A stretch of DNA of 64,000 bases, from the NCBI GenBank assembly GCA_961205875.1, contig OY540820.1, forward strand, positions 6,138,001 through 6,202,000, given 5' to 3'. The notes under the pieces were generated by a model. The model did no database searches. It was not told where the DNA came from and saw only the letters and a program-made list of their open reading frames with translations. Position numbers and translations under genes: made by a program. Shown here one piece after another: positions 52,911 through 64,000 of the stretch (within the stretch, counting starts at the first letter, position 1; the number at the start of each line of letters is the position of its first letter). The stretch is from Sialis fuliginosa (lineage: Eukaryota > Arthropoda > Insecta > Megaloptera > Sialidae).

Positions 52911-55199
52911 TATATATTGGCTTTTTATTTATTGCTCTATGATTATTAGTTCCGGAGATATAAGCTTTCAAAGTGTAACATATTTTCGTTACATTCGTGT
53001 TTCCGAGCTTATTCCCTAATATTGCCGGGGAAGAGGAAAATCTAAATTTTTTTACAAAATGTCTTATTTATGTGCGACCCTCGGAAAATTTTAGGTTGTC
53101 AATGAGGTCCGCGGTGCAATTTGGGTTTACCAGGCCTGTGTTAATAGATAGGTACCCGTGTACTTTTTTTGAATTCATTCGACGAGTTTAGTATGTAATT
53201 ATTTTTTTGATTTTATAGGCATCCAGGAATACCAAGATCCATTTATTGTTATGCTATTTCTTGAAAAAAAAAGTTAAAAAAGTAAAAAGTATTTGAAAGT
53301 AATAGATTTTTGGGTACCTATAAATATAAACGAACGTTGGTTAATGCAGATAAGGTTCTCACGTACCTTAATTATCTATAATTGAGATTAAATTTGGTAT
53401 AAGTACAGACATAGATTGATGACCCGAAAACAGAAATTATTAAATTAAAAAAAAAAATTTGGATCCCCCTTTCATAGACGTCAAATTTTTTTTTCATTTA
53501 CCCCATTGTGGGGTGTCTCCTAAAATGCAAGAAACTATGTTCTAGAAACTTTAGGTTAAGAAGAGAAAATAAATATAATTGAAGAATCTTTTTTGTAAAA
53601 AAATATAATATTATTTACCTTCTAAATTGAAAATTATTTTTGATATTGAGCAATAATAATAAAATTTCAATCCTACACTTGCCATAATAAAAACACAACC
53701 GTTTGTATGTAATATTGAAAATTTTACACTGATGTTACTAACATTTGCTTTCTATTTACATATTTTCATTGATTTTAAAATGATTGTTGTATAATAAAAA
53801 GTAAGGTTACTAAAAATATAATATTAAATTTGACAACAATAACATTAAATAAATTAAATGAAGGTACTCGGCTACCTATCCATTATGAAACGTAAAAACA
53901 TTTATCCATTAATATAATGGTTAAACTAATTGGCATATTTAATTAATTTTATTATTTAGAAATATTATTTAAAAATAAAACATATTTTTTTTATATCCAA
54001 CTAACAAACAGTGAGTTTGAGATAAATATAAACAATTTAATTTGTTATTGTTAAAAAGTCCTACGTTATAGATAGAACACAACAATAACATTGTTAATAT
54101 TTTTATTTTAACAAATAAAAATATATATATAGGTATCAAAAAAATTCATGTTCTGAAATGATTGTCACATTTTTTTATTCATGTTATTGATGCTTATAAC
54201 AATAAACAATTTATTTTATTGACTAAATCACCCACTACTGCATAGATTATTGCAAAAAGTATTAACAATGGGTCAAATAATAACCATATGGAAAATGTTG
54301 TTGGAAAAATTATAAAAAAGAACAAAGAAAATTGCTTTTTAAATAATTTAGTGGTTCTAGGACATATTTGTTGTTTTCAGTAGTTTATTTTTATGGTTGA
54401 TCTCAGTTTTTGTGTTATTTTGATAATATTGCAGTTATATATATTGTATGTTGACGTTTGAAAGTTTTTTTTTTTTTTAATTTTTAAATAATAATATTTA
54501 ATATGAATTTCTTAGTTACTATTGCCATTTTTACCACTCTGGGTCTTACAATGTGATAAGGTTAAAAACCAATTTGTGTTTTTATTTTAAATTTGACAGC
54601 TTTTTCTGAACAAGAATAGATATATAATATTTTTTAAATAATACTGCGTAGTAGGTACATATTTTGCATTTAATTGGCGTAATTTTTAAATAAAATATCA
54701 TTTTTAAATTTCCGCGGAAAGTAAAAAAACATATTAATAAAATAAATGGTTAAATTTCAGCAATGTAAACGTCAAATAAATGTCACAAATGCTATTATTA
54801 ATGCAAATATTGATATGGTGTGACTGAAATAATTATATATTATATATACGTTGTAGTAATGGACAAAATTTAAATGTTAAAATTTGACTTCTTTGTAGTT
54901 ATAATTTTATTATGTTTTTTGTACTTGTACATTAATATATGTAAGTATTTATTTATTATTTATTTGAGATGATATTATGAGAATATATTTTTTTGTAATG
55001 CGTTGATAGTTACTAATTAAGTTTGTAGTGTGATTTAAAAGAAAAATAAGATGAAATATAATGAAAATTATTATTTATAAAGTAAATTATGATGTTCCTT
55101 CTAATTTTTTTATCTTTAAATCAAAATTTTTGTTGTCAAGTTTTAAAGTATTTTACGTCGTTATATAGATTTTGACACGATGATTTCATATTTGTCAAC

Positions 55200-55380
55200 T
55201 AAAATCAATTTCAACCACGCGTTCAAAAGTTACAGCTATTTTTCACCAAAATTTTGATAAAACTGAAGATTTGAGAGGCCATAACTCGAGAACGGTTTGA
55301 GATACAGACCTGTGGTTTTAAAAATTTCAACTTTTTACATTATTTTCTATAGAAAAACATATTTTTAGCGAAATCTAAAA
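55200..55380 (-). repeat. Dispersed repeat fragment
   Basis: GAGAGGCCATAACTCGAGAA and GAGATACAGACC match 10745-10800 and 30450-30510 inverted. Confidence 0.6.
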
Positions 55381-55539
55381 TTCAAAATTTTTTAGTCAAT
55401 TTTTATGGTTTTAATTTCACTTTTCATAGAAATTTCATAGAAAAATTTCAACTGATGAGTTCAAAGGATTAGTAATTACATTTTTTTAAATTGTTTGATA
55501 CATGTTGTAGAGAATATAATTATATATCATTTGTGTCCC

Positions 55540-55670
55540 ATTAATTTTATTCTATCTTTTCGTAGTTTGTCAAAAAATTTTTTTTAATAAAATTAGAATC
55601 ACGTGCACTTCTCATTCATAGTATTATACGTATAAGAAAGTCCCGTATCTCCAATGGCAGATATTTTTGA
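55540..55670 (-). repeat. Family R terminal fragment
   Basis: TACGTATAAGAAAGTCCC and ATGGCAGATATTTTTG match the left part of family R (around 1040-1085 and 37590-37640). Confidence 0.6.
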
Positions 55671-56097
55671 TTGTAGTTTAACTTCGATTAAACGAAAAAT
55701 CATTTTTTATTTTTTATGCAGGTACATTCATTAGTTAGACGGTGTCCAATTAGGGAATATTTCTATATAATTAATTTTTTAAACAAATAAGAATTTTAAT
55801 ATTGTATTATAAAGATACATTGCTAATTATATATAGTTATACTTTATTGTTTAATTAAAATTTTTATTTGAAGTTAAAGTTAATTTCTTCAGTCAATAAC
55901 TAATTAGTGTTTGTTTATTACTTACTTGTGATATGTTATATTTATATATGACACTATAAACAAATATCTATTTCCTTTGATAATGGTTTAAAATTAATTA
56001 TTATATTTATAGCAGGTACTTCAAATAACTACAGTTAAATATTAAATGTGGATTGATTTCCTATGAACAATCGATTCAACAAAGAAAAATAAAAAAT

Positions 56098-56500
56098 ATA
56101 GGTGTTAAAATGGTGGACACTTAAACTAATTATTAGTATAATTTTTTTATTAATTATTATATTATCATAATAACTGCTTTACATTGTTTCAAACACGATT
56201 CTTTCTTTTGTATCTTTTATGTCGTAGTACTAATCATTTTGTAATCATTAGCAAGTGTCCATCACTGCGTGCTCATTACTGGTTTTACTTTATCCATTAC
56301 TGGAGAAAAAACATAAACAAAATAAAAGGCTACAATTTAAAAAACAAACTTTATTTGCGGACTTTGGTAAGTAATTAAATTGATTAAATAGAGAGTTAAT
56401 TGTTTTATTAGTAACATGAGTTGATGAGAATTACAAAAAAAAACAAGCCTGTCAATAACAAAAACAGTAAACCTTGGCCATAACTGGTGCCAGTACCTTA
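56098..56500 (+). mobile_element. TAAGGTAC-family MITE, left-truncated
   Basis: Colinear with 3055-3440, ending ACTGGTGCCAGTACCTTA. Contains GTCCATCACTGCGTGCTC, absent from the 2895 copy. Confidence 0.75.
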
Positions 56501-56876
56501 CTCATTTGTGTACAAATTATTAAGAAATGATGGGCAAAATTTCTCGCAGAGTAAATACCGCAATTTAGCATTTGTTTCGATCGTTATCATCGATATATTT
56601 CTCGTTAAAAATCCATGGGAATTGTAAGAACAGTGTTTTATAACTCATACGAAAATAATGTGTACATGGGAAAATGAATCGAACGAAAAAAATGTTAGTT
56701 TATAGCGCAGATAGTCACAGTGTATTGGAACAATGGCTTGTTTTCTGATTAACCGCCAGTGCCGCACTAGCCCTCGGTAAATATATGTGTTTACTAGTAT
56801 AAGGGATGGATTCAGGGTATTTTTGATATTGGACTTGTAAAAAAAATTATCTATCGGTAATATTAAAATTTGGTTT

Positions 56877-57190
56877 ATTTTTTATTAACTACGACACAAA
56901 AGATATAAAAGAAAGAATCGTCAAATTTTAAACAATATAAAGCAGTTGCTACGATAATATAATAATTACTAAATAAATTATACTAATAATTAGTTTAGAT
57001 GTCCACCATTTTGACACCTATTGGCCGATTTTCATCAAATCATGCTGTAAGACAGTTAAATGTACGAGTATATAGATTAATATTCAGAAATGGTAGTAAT
57101 CAAATATCAACAAATATTTCTAATTCAGTATATTTAATTTAAAAATAGCCATGACTGGAGTTATATCCAAGAATGGTGCCAGTACCTTAT
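56877..57190 (-). mobile_element. TAAGGTAC-family MITE, truncated, inverted
   Basis: ACGACACAAAAGATATAAAAG to GGTGCCAGTACCTTA (57189). Only the half adjacent to that end is present. It lies 377 bp from the plus-strand copy at 56098, in opposite orientation. Confidence 0.75.
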
Positions 57191-59285
57191 TTTAGATTTT
57201 GTGGTACTATATTTTTTCATAATACCATTTAACAATGATGGAATTACTATAAACTATAATAATTTGTAGGTAAATCGGTACATCTTAACTAGAATATTTT
57301 AATATAGTTCAGGAAACAAAAACACAGCTCCATATAAATTTCTAAATAATTCCAATAGTAATGATACTTATGCATATTGTTCCCAGTTCTTATACGTATC
57401 TTTTCAGAAATATCCTCATATGTGGGTGTTGAACAAAAAAATATACACTTATTTTAATTTTGGTATTTTTTTTAAATGAAGTGCTTTCTTAATATGGTTG
57501 TATCTTTTGAAGTTAAGAACTTACACACTTTTTTCATTGACTTAAATTGTTTAAAATCAAATGTTTTAAATGAATATATATAATTTATTATTTTTTTTAT
57601 TTTATAATGCAAACAACTAAAAATGCATATAAAGTCAACTATCTCTAAATCCCTGAACTATTGGAATTATTTGGAACTTTTGCACAAGTTTCCTGAACTA
57701 ATAATAAAAATAATCTAAATGAAACTAGTATAAATTCAATGCATTTTAAAACATTTATGATTACATTATAATAGGCGTAACTTATATCACTTATTTATAA
57801 TTTAATTTGAAACACTAGGTACGGCTTAAATAATCACTATTGATATTTTATTCAAATGTCAAGTGTAAACGAGAAAAATTCATGTGTTTGCATTTTTATA
57901 CTAATTTAGACACATAATAAAAAACAGTTTTAATATAAAATTAATGCGCAGTGCTGTAAAATTAAGTGATAAGATTGTGATAAACATGTTCAGATAATAT
58001 AGTGAAATAAGTACATACGGTTTTTATAATTAAGCCACTCGCTTATATAATGTCTTTAATGCATTTTTGAAATTATATACCTAAGTATGTATATTTTGTA
58101 TATACATTTAATTGTTTTTATAACATATTTGAAGTTATGTTATATATTTTTAGACAAAGACAGATATAGGACTCATAATATACTAATTAACTAGCATTGT
58201 TACCGTTGTGCTCCGCAAAAATGTGCTCCGTAAAGTCAGCGATGTACCATTCTGGTCTTAAAAAAAAAGTATTTGAGTGATATATGTATAAATAACAGAT
58301 AAACGTCTATTTGGAACCATTCTTGTCCAAAATTTCAATTGTAATTTTAAGTATTTAATGCAAAGTATAAATATAACATTAAGTAGAACTTTGATTACCT
58401 GGGCTAAATAAAGATTAAGACGGTCCAGATAATGAAATCTGAAGAAAAACATTTGCTTGAAATAATATTAAATTTTGTATATGATATATATTTTTTAACT
58501 TAATTTTTCACGATAATTTGAGGTTATGTTTAGTTATATTTTATTTTTGAATTGTCAACGAAATTCCACGCTCATATTATTGAAAAAAAAATTCAATTGT
58601 ATAGTTTTTGACGTGGAGTAAAGAATAAATATACTTTTTAAGATGCAGTCTGGTTGTACTATATTTATAAAATAAAAGTAGTTTTATATGTAATAATTAT
58701 CAACTAAAACTGATAGTATGTTTACATATTATCTTAAAATATTTATAAAATTAAAGTAGCAATTTAATAAGACATTCTTATATCAAGATTAATCCAAATA
58801 ATATTTAATTTAATAATGCAATTAATGTATTTTTATATACTTAAATATTAATTTAAAAAATCTAACCTATATCAAATAAATTTCTTAATAAAATTATTTT
58901 AGAATAAAGGGTAGTTTAATACATCTAAATAACTATTATTCAAATCGAATGTATAAAAAAAAATAGTTTAATATGTATAAAATTCAATGTTTCGATACCG
59001 AACCAACCAATACAATAAAATTCACGTTTCAGCCATGCGGGGAAATTAAATGTACAATTTATAAAATCAATAATTATAAATAGCGGTGGGAAACGAAGAA
59101 GGGAGTCAGTTCTACAGCTTCTGATTATATAAACATTACAAATGAAAATTAATGTTACTAAAATATGAATGTTAAATAATAACGCATGATTTTGAATATT
59201 GTATTAAATATTAAACATACTTAATTGTTGGATCTGTATCTGGGATTCCCAATCAGTTGGGGACCGTAAAATTCATACCCCTTAC

Positions 59286-59507
59286 CAGGGCCGTAACTAG
59301 AGGCTTGGAGGCCCCGGGACAACAAGTGACCGAGTATATGTAGAATATAAAAATTGAAAACTTTTTTTATATTTGCCTTCTTAAATTTTACGCTTATTAC
59401 TAATTTTAATTTGAATGGCCTTTTCTCAATCAATCAATGCTCACCCCAATTTTTACGCTGCTGCGGTGCCCCCATACGTTCGGGGGGGGCCGAAATGTAC
59501 GGCCCTG
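59286..59507. mobile_element. hAT-like MITE, 222 bp, near 8-bp duplication
   Basis: Ends CAGGGCCGTAACTAG and TGTACGGCCCTG. Flanks CCCCTTAC (59278-59285) and CTTCTTAC (59508-59515) agree at 6 of 8. Internal GGAGGCCCCGGG and CGGGGGGGGCCG segments. Non-coding. Confidence 0.7.
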
Positions 59508-61451
59508 CTTCTTACTCGAACCATCTAGTAGCCAGATTAAACTAATTGACCAAACTTCAAACACACATAGTAGAAATACTCTAGTCGCCATATTTTTAGC
59601 AAGTATCGAAAAGAAAATTAAATAATGTAATAATACATATGAAGTATTTTTAATGATATTGATTGATAAAATATAAAAAAAACGACTGGGGGAGAGACTT
59701 GGCTACTACAATCAATTAAAAATGTATTCGGGCTGTCAGAACTCTTACTATAAGTATATCTAACACACAGACAGACACAGAAAAATGTTTGTTTTGACCT
59801 AAAAGGAAAACATCAGTAGGAAATTTTTAAATCAAAATCTGTTCGGAAATGATCTCATTATCCTTTGAATATGCATAATAAGGAAGGAATTCATTATCAA
59901 TTAATCAATATTATTATTTATCTTTGTATATATGAATCCTTTCTATAATTTTTTATCAGAGAATCCAAATTATTTTTAAGTATTAATATCTATGCATTTC
60001 CAGTAAAAATTAATCTGTGATGTACTCATTATAAATCGTGATCTTTAATTTATAAATATTAATTATTAAATATATTATACGTAAGTATATCCCGAATTGA
60101 CGGTCTTAAGCATAAATTCCTTTGTTGATCATTTAACCGCTTAAAAAAGAAACCAAGTTTTAAAGTATAACATTTAAAAATATAACTTATACGTTATAAT
60201 GATGATGTGTGTCCATTGTTGAATAAAGATGGGTAGAATAAACTTGTCTCAACAAAAATGTTTTTCTATAAATCTTTATGTGATTTTACAATTTGTACGT
60301 TGAAACAGAATTCAAGAAAATAGATTTCACGCGGTAAACATGGAATAAGAGAACAAATCTCCTATATTTACCTTGAAAATTGGTTTCTTTTAACGTACAA
60401 ACTTCATTATTCCGAAAACAATTTTTAAAGTACAAAACTTCATTTATCGCGTAAACGTTAAGCCCTGGTTTTATATTTTGACTCGAGATATTTTGTAAAA
60501 TAAAAGAATTAATAAATATTTTTAAATAGTACAACATATACGTATTTTATATTAACCTGATGGTACTTTAAAGGCTTCTAATTTGACCAGCGTGAGCTTT
60601 TAGATATTTTAAGCAGCTCTTAGATTGCTTGTTTCCGATTATTTAAAGAAATAAATTTAATAAAGTACCTGAGGCAAATAAGGCCCAGGGAGTAATAAGA
60701 ACCATGTGAAAAAAACACATTTATAATAGTTGGATCGGTCTGGATTTTTATATACACATAGAAGGTACTTATACAAAGCTAACTACACACCGACTAGTCT
60801 CTCGCCGCGCTAACTTTTTGGTACCTCTGAGTTTGTTGGGAGAGATGGTGACGAATGCTCAGTTTTATAAAAACAACCAACAAATTACCTCATTTTTTGT
60901 TAATTTTTTATGTATTATATGTTTCTTATTTGTTCAGGTAATAGAACGATCCTTAAAGTTTATAGTAAAAAGTTCATTTCTATTGTTTTTAAGTTTTTGT
61001 TTTATAAAAAATAAAATGAAATATACTGTAGTACCTTACCAAGGCCCACCAAATTTAAGATTGGATTTTTTATTATTTATTACAATTTATGATTCCATAT
61101 TTTGTTCTAGATTGGTATGCATTTTTATTTACTAATAGTTCTATAAAAAAATCATCTACAACAAAGAAATAACGTGGTCTGGCGAGAGTTTAGCAGCTGC
61201 TATGGATGCAGCATCGGCACGTTATGGATAAAAAATAAATGTTAAAATAAAATTATTGATTGTTTATTTATTAGCTGTAATTAAGCAAACATTACGCCAA
61301 ATGTTGATTAAAACATAGTTTCCATACAAAATAACATTATAATTATCTGAAAATATTTAATTTAGTTAAATGGACTTATTATACCACCATAGTTTAATAA
61401 GGCCTAAAGTTACTTTTTTTAAGATGTCTTAAAAATGAAAAAAGCATTTAA

Positions 61452-61764
61452 TGTCCGGTATTATAAAGGAGCTAGCAAAATTTGCTAGCTAGCAAGCACT
61501 TTCAAATGGGGTATTAATTCTGTACTAGTATCTATGGATTAGCTAGGGAATTTAAAGCAGTGACACTTCAACTAATTGTAACACAGTTGGCATCTGATCG
61601 TACAAAATAACTGTTTTAATACCGTTGGTATTTACCTACAACGCGTGCACAAAACTTGTCAATGTCTTCAATAAACTCCAAAAGAACTGTCATATAAGGT
61701 TGATATCTCATTTGAAAGTGCTTGCTAGCTAGCAAATTTGCTAGCTCCTTTATAATACCGGACA
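61452..61764. mobile_element. Harbinger-like MITE, 313 bp, best copy
   Basis: Ends TGTCCGGTATTATAAAGGAG and the exact inverted CTCCTTTATAATACCGGACA, flanked by TAA on both sides (61449-61451, 61765-61767), the PIF/Harbinger TWA duplication. Arms extend ~60 bp through GCTAGCAAG. Relatives at 42641 and 35434. Confidence 0.85.
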
Positions 61765-61919
61765 TAAGAAAAGTACTTCTTCAGATTAATAATAAACCAA
61801 AGTTTACCATTAACATAGCCTATTTAATATAAATAACTTATTTTCCGAAATATAGCATTTTTAATTCAGGTGGGCCTTATTTTCCTTCATGACCATACAC
61901 ATATTTTCAATTTGTGTAT

Positions 61920-62307
61920 ATGGGTCGTTTCAAAATTTGTTGCAGATAAACCTAACCTAACTTGTCTCAAAAGATTTTTGTTAGTTACATTCAAACTTAG
62001 ATAATATTTTGGAATCAATAAACAAAGCACCGTATTAAACATTTTTTATAAAAATAAATAAATCCCACTTAAAATTACTTTTTTAAAGTAACATAGTGGT
62101 CAACAAAGGTAACAAAGTTGTCTTCTATATAAAGAAAAATGGAAAATTTTAAGTGGGATTTATTTCTTTTCATAAAAGATGTTTAATAATACGGTGCTTT
62201 GTTTATTGATTCCAAAATATTATCTAAGTTTGAATGTAACTAACAATAATCAATGTTTTTTCTTCTGGGACAATAGTTTATCTGCAACAAATATTGAAAT
62301 GACCCAT
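61920..62307. mobile_element. Palindromic element abutting the Lim1 exon, 388 bp
   Basis: Ends ATGGGTCGTTTCAAAATTTG and the inverted CAAATATTGAAATGACCCAT. Arms of ~150 bp remain largely complementary through GAATCAATAAACAAAGCACC and ATCCCACTTAAAAT. It finishes 29 bp before the acceptor of the LIM exon and contains ACTAAC at 62239, a strong branch-point match. No clear target duplication; superfamily unassigned. Confidence 0.8.
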
Positions 62308-62336
62308 TTGTTATCTATCTGTATTTGTGTTTGTAG

Positions 62337-62532
62337 GTCGGTGCGAACCCGCGGCCGGGATGCTGATCGCGTGTGCCGGTTGCGACAAGCCGATCCTGGA
62401 CAAGTTCCTGCTCAACGTTCTGGAGCGTACGTGGCACGCGGATTGCGTCAGGTGCTACGACTGCCACGCGCCTCTCACCGATAAGTGCTTCTCGCGCGAG
62501 GCGAAGCTCTTCTGTAGGAACGACTTCTTCAG
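62337..62532 (+). other. Lim1: Lim1 exon containing the LIM1 domain (5' UTR tail plus coding)
   Basis: Full exon between a TG-rich pyrimidine tract with ttgtag and a GTTAGC donor. The first 23 bases (62337-62359) are GC-rich and precede the ATG; they contain no other ATG and no stop in the coding frame. Both flanks are repeats: a 388-bp palindromic element ends 29 bp before the exon and a dispersed repeat starts about 18 bp after it. Confidence 0.9.
62360..62532 (+). CDS. Lim1: Lim1 (Lhx1/5-type LIM-homeodomain factor), first coding exon, LIM domain 1
   Basis: This exon encodes the N-terminus of Lim1, a nuclear LIM-homeodomain transcription factor used in head, neural and appendage patterning in insects (family knowledge). 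It runs from acceptor ttgtag (ends 62336) to donor AG|GTTAGC (intron from 62533). The chosen start is the ATG at 62360, because orthologues begin a few residues before the first zinc ligand. The 58-codon translation begins [16 protein letters not shown] and ends CRNDFFR; the last codon is split by a phase-2 intron. All eight ligands of a LIM double zinc finger are present: C5, C8, H26, C29, then C32, C35, C52, D55. The signatures [10 protein letters not shown] and [11 protein letters not shown] separate Lim1/Lhx1/5 from Lhx3, Apterous and Islet types. LIM domain 2, the homeodomain and the C-terminus must lie beyond position 64000. Codon use is GC-rich, unlike the surrounding AT-rich intron. 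Confidence 0.95.
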
Positions 62533-62550
62533 GTTAGCGATCATTCTTTA

Positions 62551-62775
62551 TATACACTCACGGAAAAAATTAAAGGACCACTTTTATTTTTCGAAAAAAT
62601 TGTTCATTTTCGAATTAATGCCGATAGGTCAAATATGATCCTTTTTTTACTTATAGGATATGAAAATTGGAGGAAATTTTATCATCTTTTCGAATTTAGA
62701 GGTATTTTTGTGTTATTAAACTTATTTTTGTGACCAAATCGCGGTTTAATAAAAAATAAATAAAATGATTTTTTT
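62551..62775 (+). repeat. Dispersed repeat just after the Lim1 exon
   Basis: Colinear with 14246-14470 (TAGGTCAAATATGATCC, TTTTTTACTTATAGG). Begins about 18 bp after the exon donor. Confidence 0.7.
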
Positions 62776-63061
62776 TTGTAATTTTGAAAGATACCCACGG
62801 GGATGTTAAATTTTTTTTCTAAAATTTCAAGATAACCATTTTGTAGAAAATTTTTTCAGCTTTAAAACTTTTAAAACTTTCCCAGCTTCGACTCGTCTTT
62901 GAGAACGAGACTAACTTAAACCTAGCTTCCTGTGAAGCGGTAGTATTTTCTATAGTATAGAAATTCAAAAAAATCTATATATTTACGGACAGAAATTGAA
63001 GAGAACAATTTTAGATAATCTCAGCTATAAAATCTGAGACAAAAGATATTTGCCTATGACC

Positions 63062-63360
63062 AGACGCGTATACAGCCTAACATACAGGAAAAAAATTACA
63101 AGTTAAACTTTCTAATAGCAGCATATACATAGGGGAAAATATGGTATATTGGACCACCCTCGAAAAGTAGTTTTGTACGTGTCAAGGAGCTAATTATCAA
63201 AATATAATTTTTTTATTCAAATGATTTTGTAGTTGAAAATGTATTAATACATAGTGATTTGAACTCATCTGACTACTTTAAATAACTTTCTGATTCTTCA
63301 TAATATCTAGTGTATTTTTTAACTCTTGAGAGGGTCATGACCCCTCGACCGCCCTGTATA
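63062..63360 (+). repeat. Dispersed repeat shared with 43095-43720
   Basis: Carries TTGTACGTGTCAAGGAGC to TAATATCTAGTGTATTTTT. The insertion-like GTATGGTATATTGGACCACC at 63139 is also at 31540. Confidence 0.7.
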
Positions 63361-63747
63361 GATATCTGCCTATAACCTAGTATAATTTTGGCACTATTTA
63401 TTGCAGGTTTGTTTTTAATATATATGTTTTGAGTGAACAAACTACATATATTATATCCGATTGATATAATTCTGACTTAAAAAAGACAAGATATGTGAGA
63501 CAGTATTTTATTAAATCGAAATTAATGACTTCGATCATTGAACTAAAATATTTACATTCTTCTGATCAAAACACAATCACTTATTGATTTCTAAACTCTC
63601 AAGGTTTCATATCTAATAGTTGTAATATACAAAAAATAACTGGGGTAAATGTACGTGTGCATACAAGGTCATACTGCAAATATATTATTATAAGTTTTAA
63701 ACCGAGTGAAATCCTGATTATCTAACTTATTAGAAAAAATAAATAAA

Positions 63748-64000
63748 TAAGGTACTAGCAGCAGTCTTGGATATGACCCCAGTAATGGCTATTCTTTAAT
63801 TAAATGTACTGAATTAGATATTTGATTACTACCATTTCTGAATATTCATCTATATACATTTAACTGTCTTACAGCGTGATTTTATGACAATCGGCCAATA
63901 GGTGTCAAAATGGTGGAAATTTAAACTAATTATTAGTATAATTTATTTATTAATTATTATATTATCATAGCAACTGCTTTACATTGTTTCAAATTGGACG
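63748..64000 (+). mobile_element. TAAGGTAC-family MITE, cut by window end
   Basis: Starts TAAGGTACTAGCAGCAGT, colinear with 2895-3160. The right part lies beyond the window. Confidence 0.8.

Larger units (their letters stand above)
51138..62336 (+). other. Lim1: Putative first intron of Lim1 (11.2 kb)
   Basis: Very AT-rich sequence between the leader donor and the LIM-exon acceptor. Recognised content is transposon-derived: a hAT-like copy at 52314, TAAGGTAC-family fragments at 56098 and 56877, a hAT-like element at 59286, a Harbinger-like MITE at 61452 and a palindrome at 61920. The stretches 51200-52300, 52920-55200, 57200-59280 and 59510-61450 hold nothing I can name; intronic enhancers could be present but are not evident by eye. 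Confidence 0.5.
62533..64000 (+). other. Lim1: Next Lim1 intron, start only
   Basis: Intron sequence after donor GTTAGC, continuing past the window. It holds a dispersed repeat (62551-62775), a segment also found near 43500 (63062-63360) and a TAAGGTAC-family element cut by the window edge (63748-64000). The next Lim1 exon is not in view. Confidence 0.8.

Noticed and set aside
62179-62484. 101-codon frame overlapping the Lim1 exon in another frame
   Set aside because: Shadow of the LIM exon; its first part lies in the palindromic element and the intron end.
1-64000. CRISPR arrays, bacterial operons, rRNA or tRNA genes
   Set aside because: Spliced LIM gene, insect-type transposons and AT-rich introns show a eukaryote; no regularly spaced short repeats and no tRNA A/B box pair with cloverleaf were found by eye.
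1-64000. LTR retroelements, endogenous viruses or Polintons
   Set aside because: No long direct terminal repeats, primer-binding site or gag/pol-like frames were recognised.

Overview
This window looks like insect nuclear DNA. It is strongly AT-rich, intron-dominated and crowded with short non-autonomous transposons, and it carries one unmistakable host coding exon near its right end. That exon (62337-62532) encodes the first LIM zinc-binding domain of the LIM-homeodomain factor Lim1 (vertebrate Lhx1/Lhx5), with an insect-like sequence. No other open frame in the window resembles a known protein, and I saw no tRNA, rRNA, LTR element or transposase/reverse-transcriptase frame. The insect order is not settled; the TTAGG-type short repeats and Helitron style fit several orders.

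Layout. Positions 1 to about 50300 are gene-poor sequence upstream of Lim1: transposon remnants, two tandem arrays, and islands of more complex, GC-richer sequence (about 5350-5620, 14500-14860, 21420-21660, 25195-25570, 34170-34380, 40555-40830, 42250-42480) that are the best candidates for cis-regulatory DNA. At 50885-51137 there is a TATA box, an initiator about 30 bp downstream, and a CpG-rich leader ending in a good splice donor. I read this as the Lim1 promoter and 5' non-coding exon. An 11.2-kb AT-rich intron with more transposons follows, then the LIM exon, then the start of the next intron.

Transposons. Supported families include Helitrons ending in CTAG; several hAT-like elements with 8-bp target duplications (16758, 19314, 29634, 41583, 46371, 59286); PIF/Harbinger-like MITEs with TAA/TTA duplications (8188, 61452 and relatives); TA-duplicating MITEs (4388, 14974, 38230); a TAAGGTACTGGC-ended family (2895 and relatives); and several long palindromic elements. 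Nesting is clear in places: a hAT inside a Helitron tail, hATs inside a 0.9-kb inverted-repeat element, and a palindromic retroposon inside a hAT-like copy.

The most unusual signal is a family of short, head-to-head palindromic insertions (22458-22677, 30558-30730, and about four more). Two are bounded by perfect 13- and 14-bp target duplications, as expected of target-primed retroposition rather than DNA transposition. Their arms contain a CUGAnGA-hairpin-GAAA arrangement like a hammerhead ribozyme core. A separate single site at 13921 has all conserved hammerhead core segments, including GUC. Together they suggest a Penelope-like or retrozyme-like, ribozyme-bearing small retroposon. The Lim1 exon is itself hemmed in by repeats, 29 bp upstream and about 18 bp downstream.
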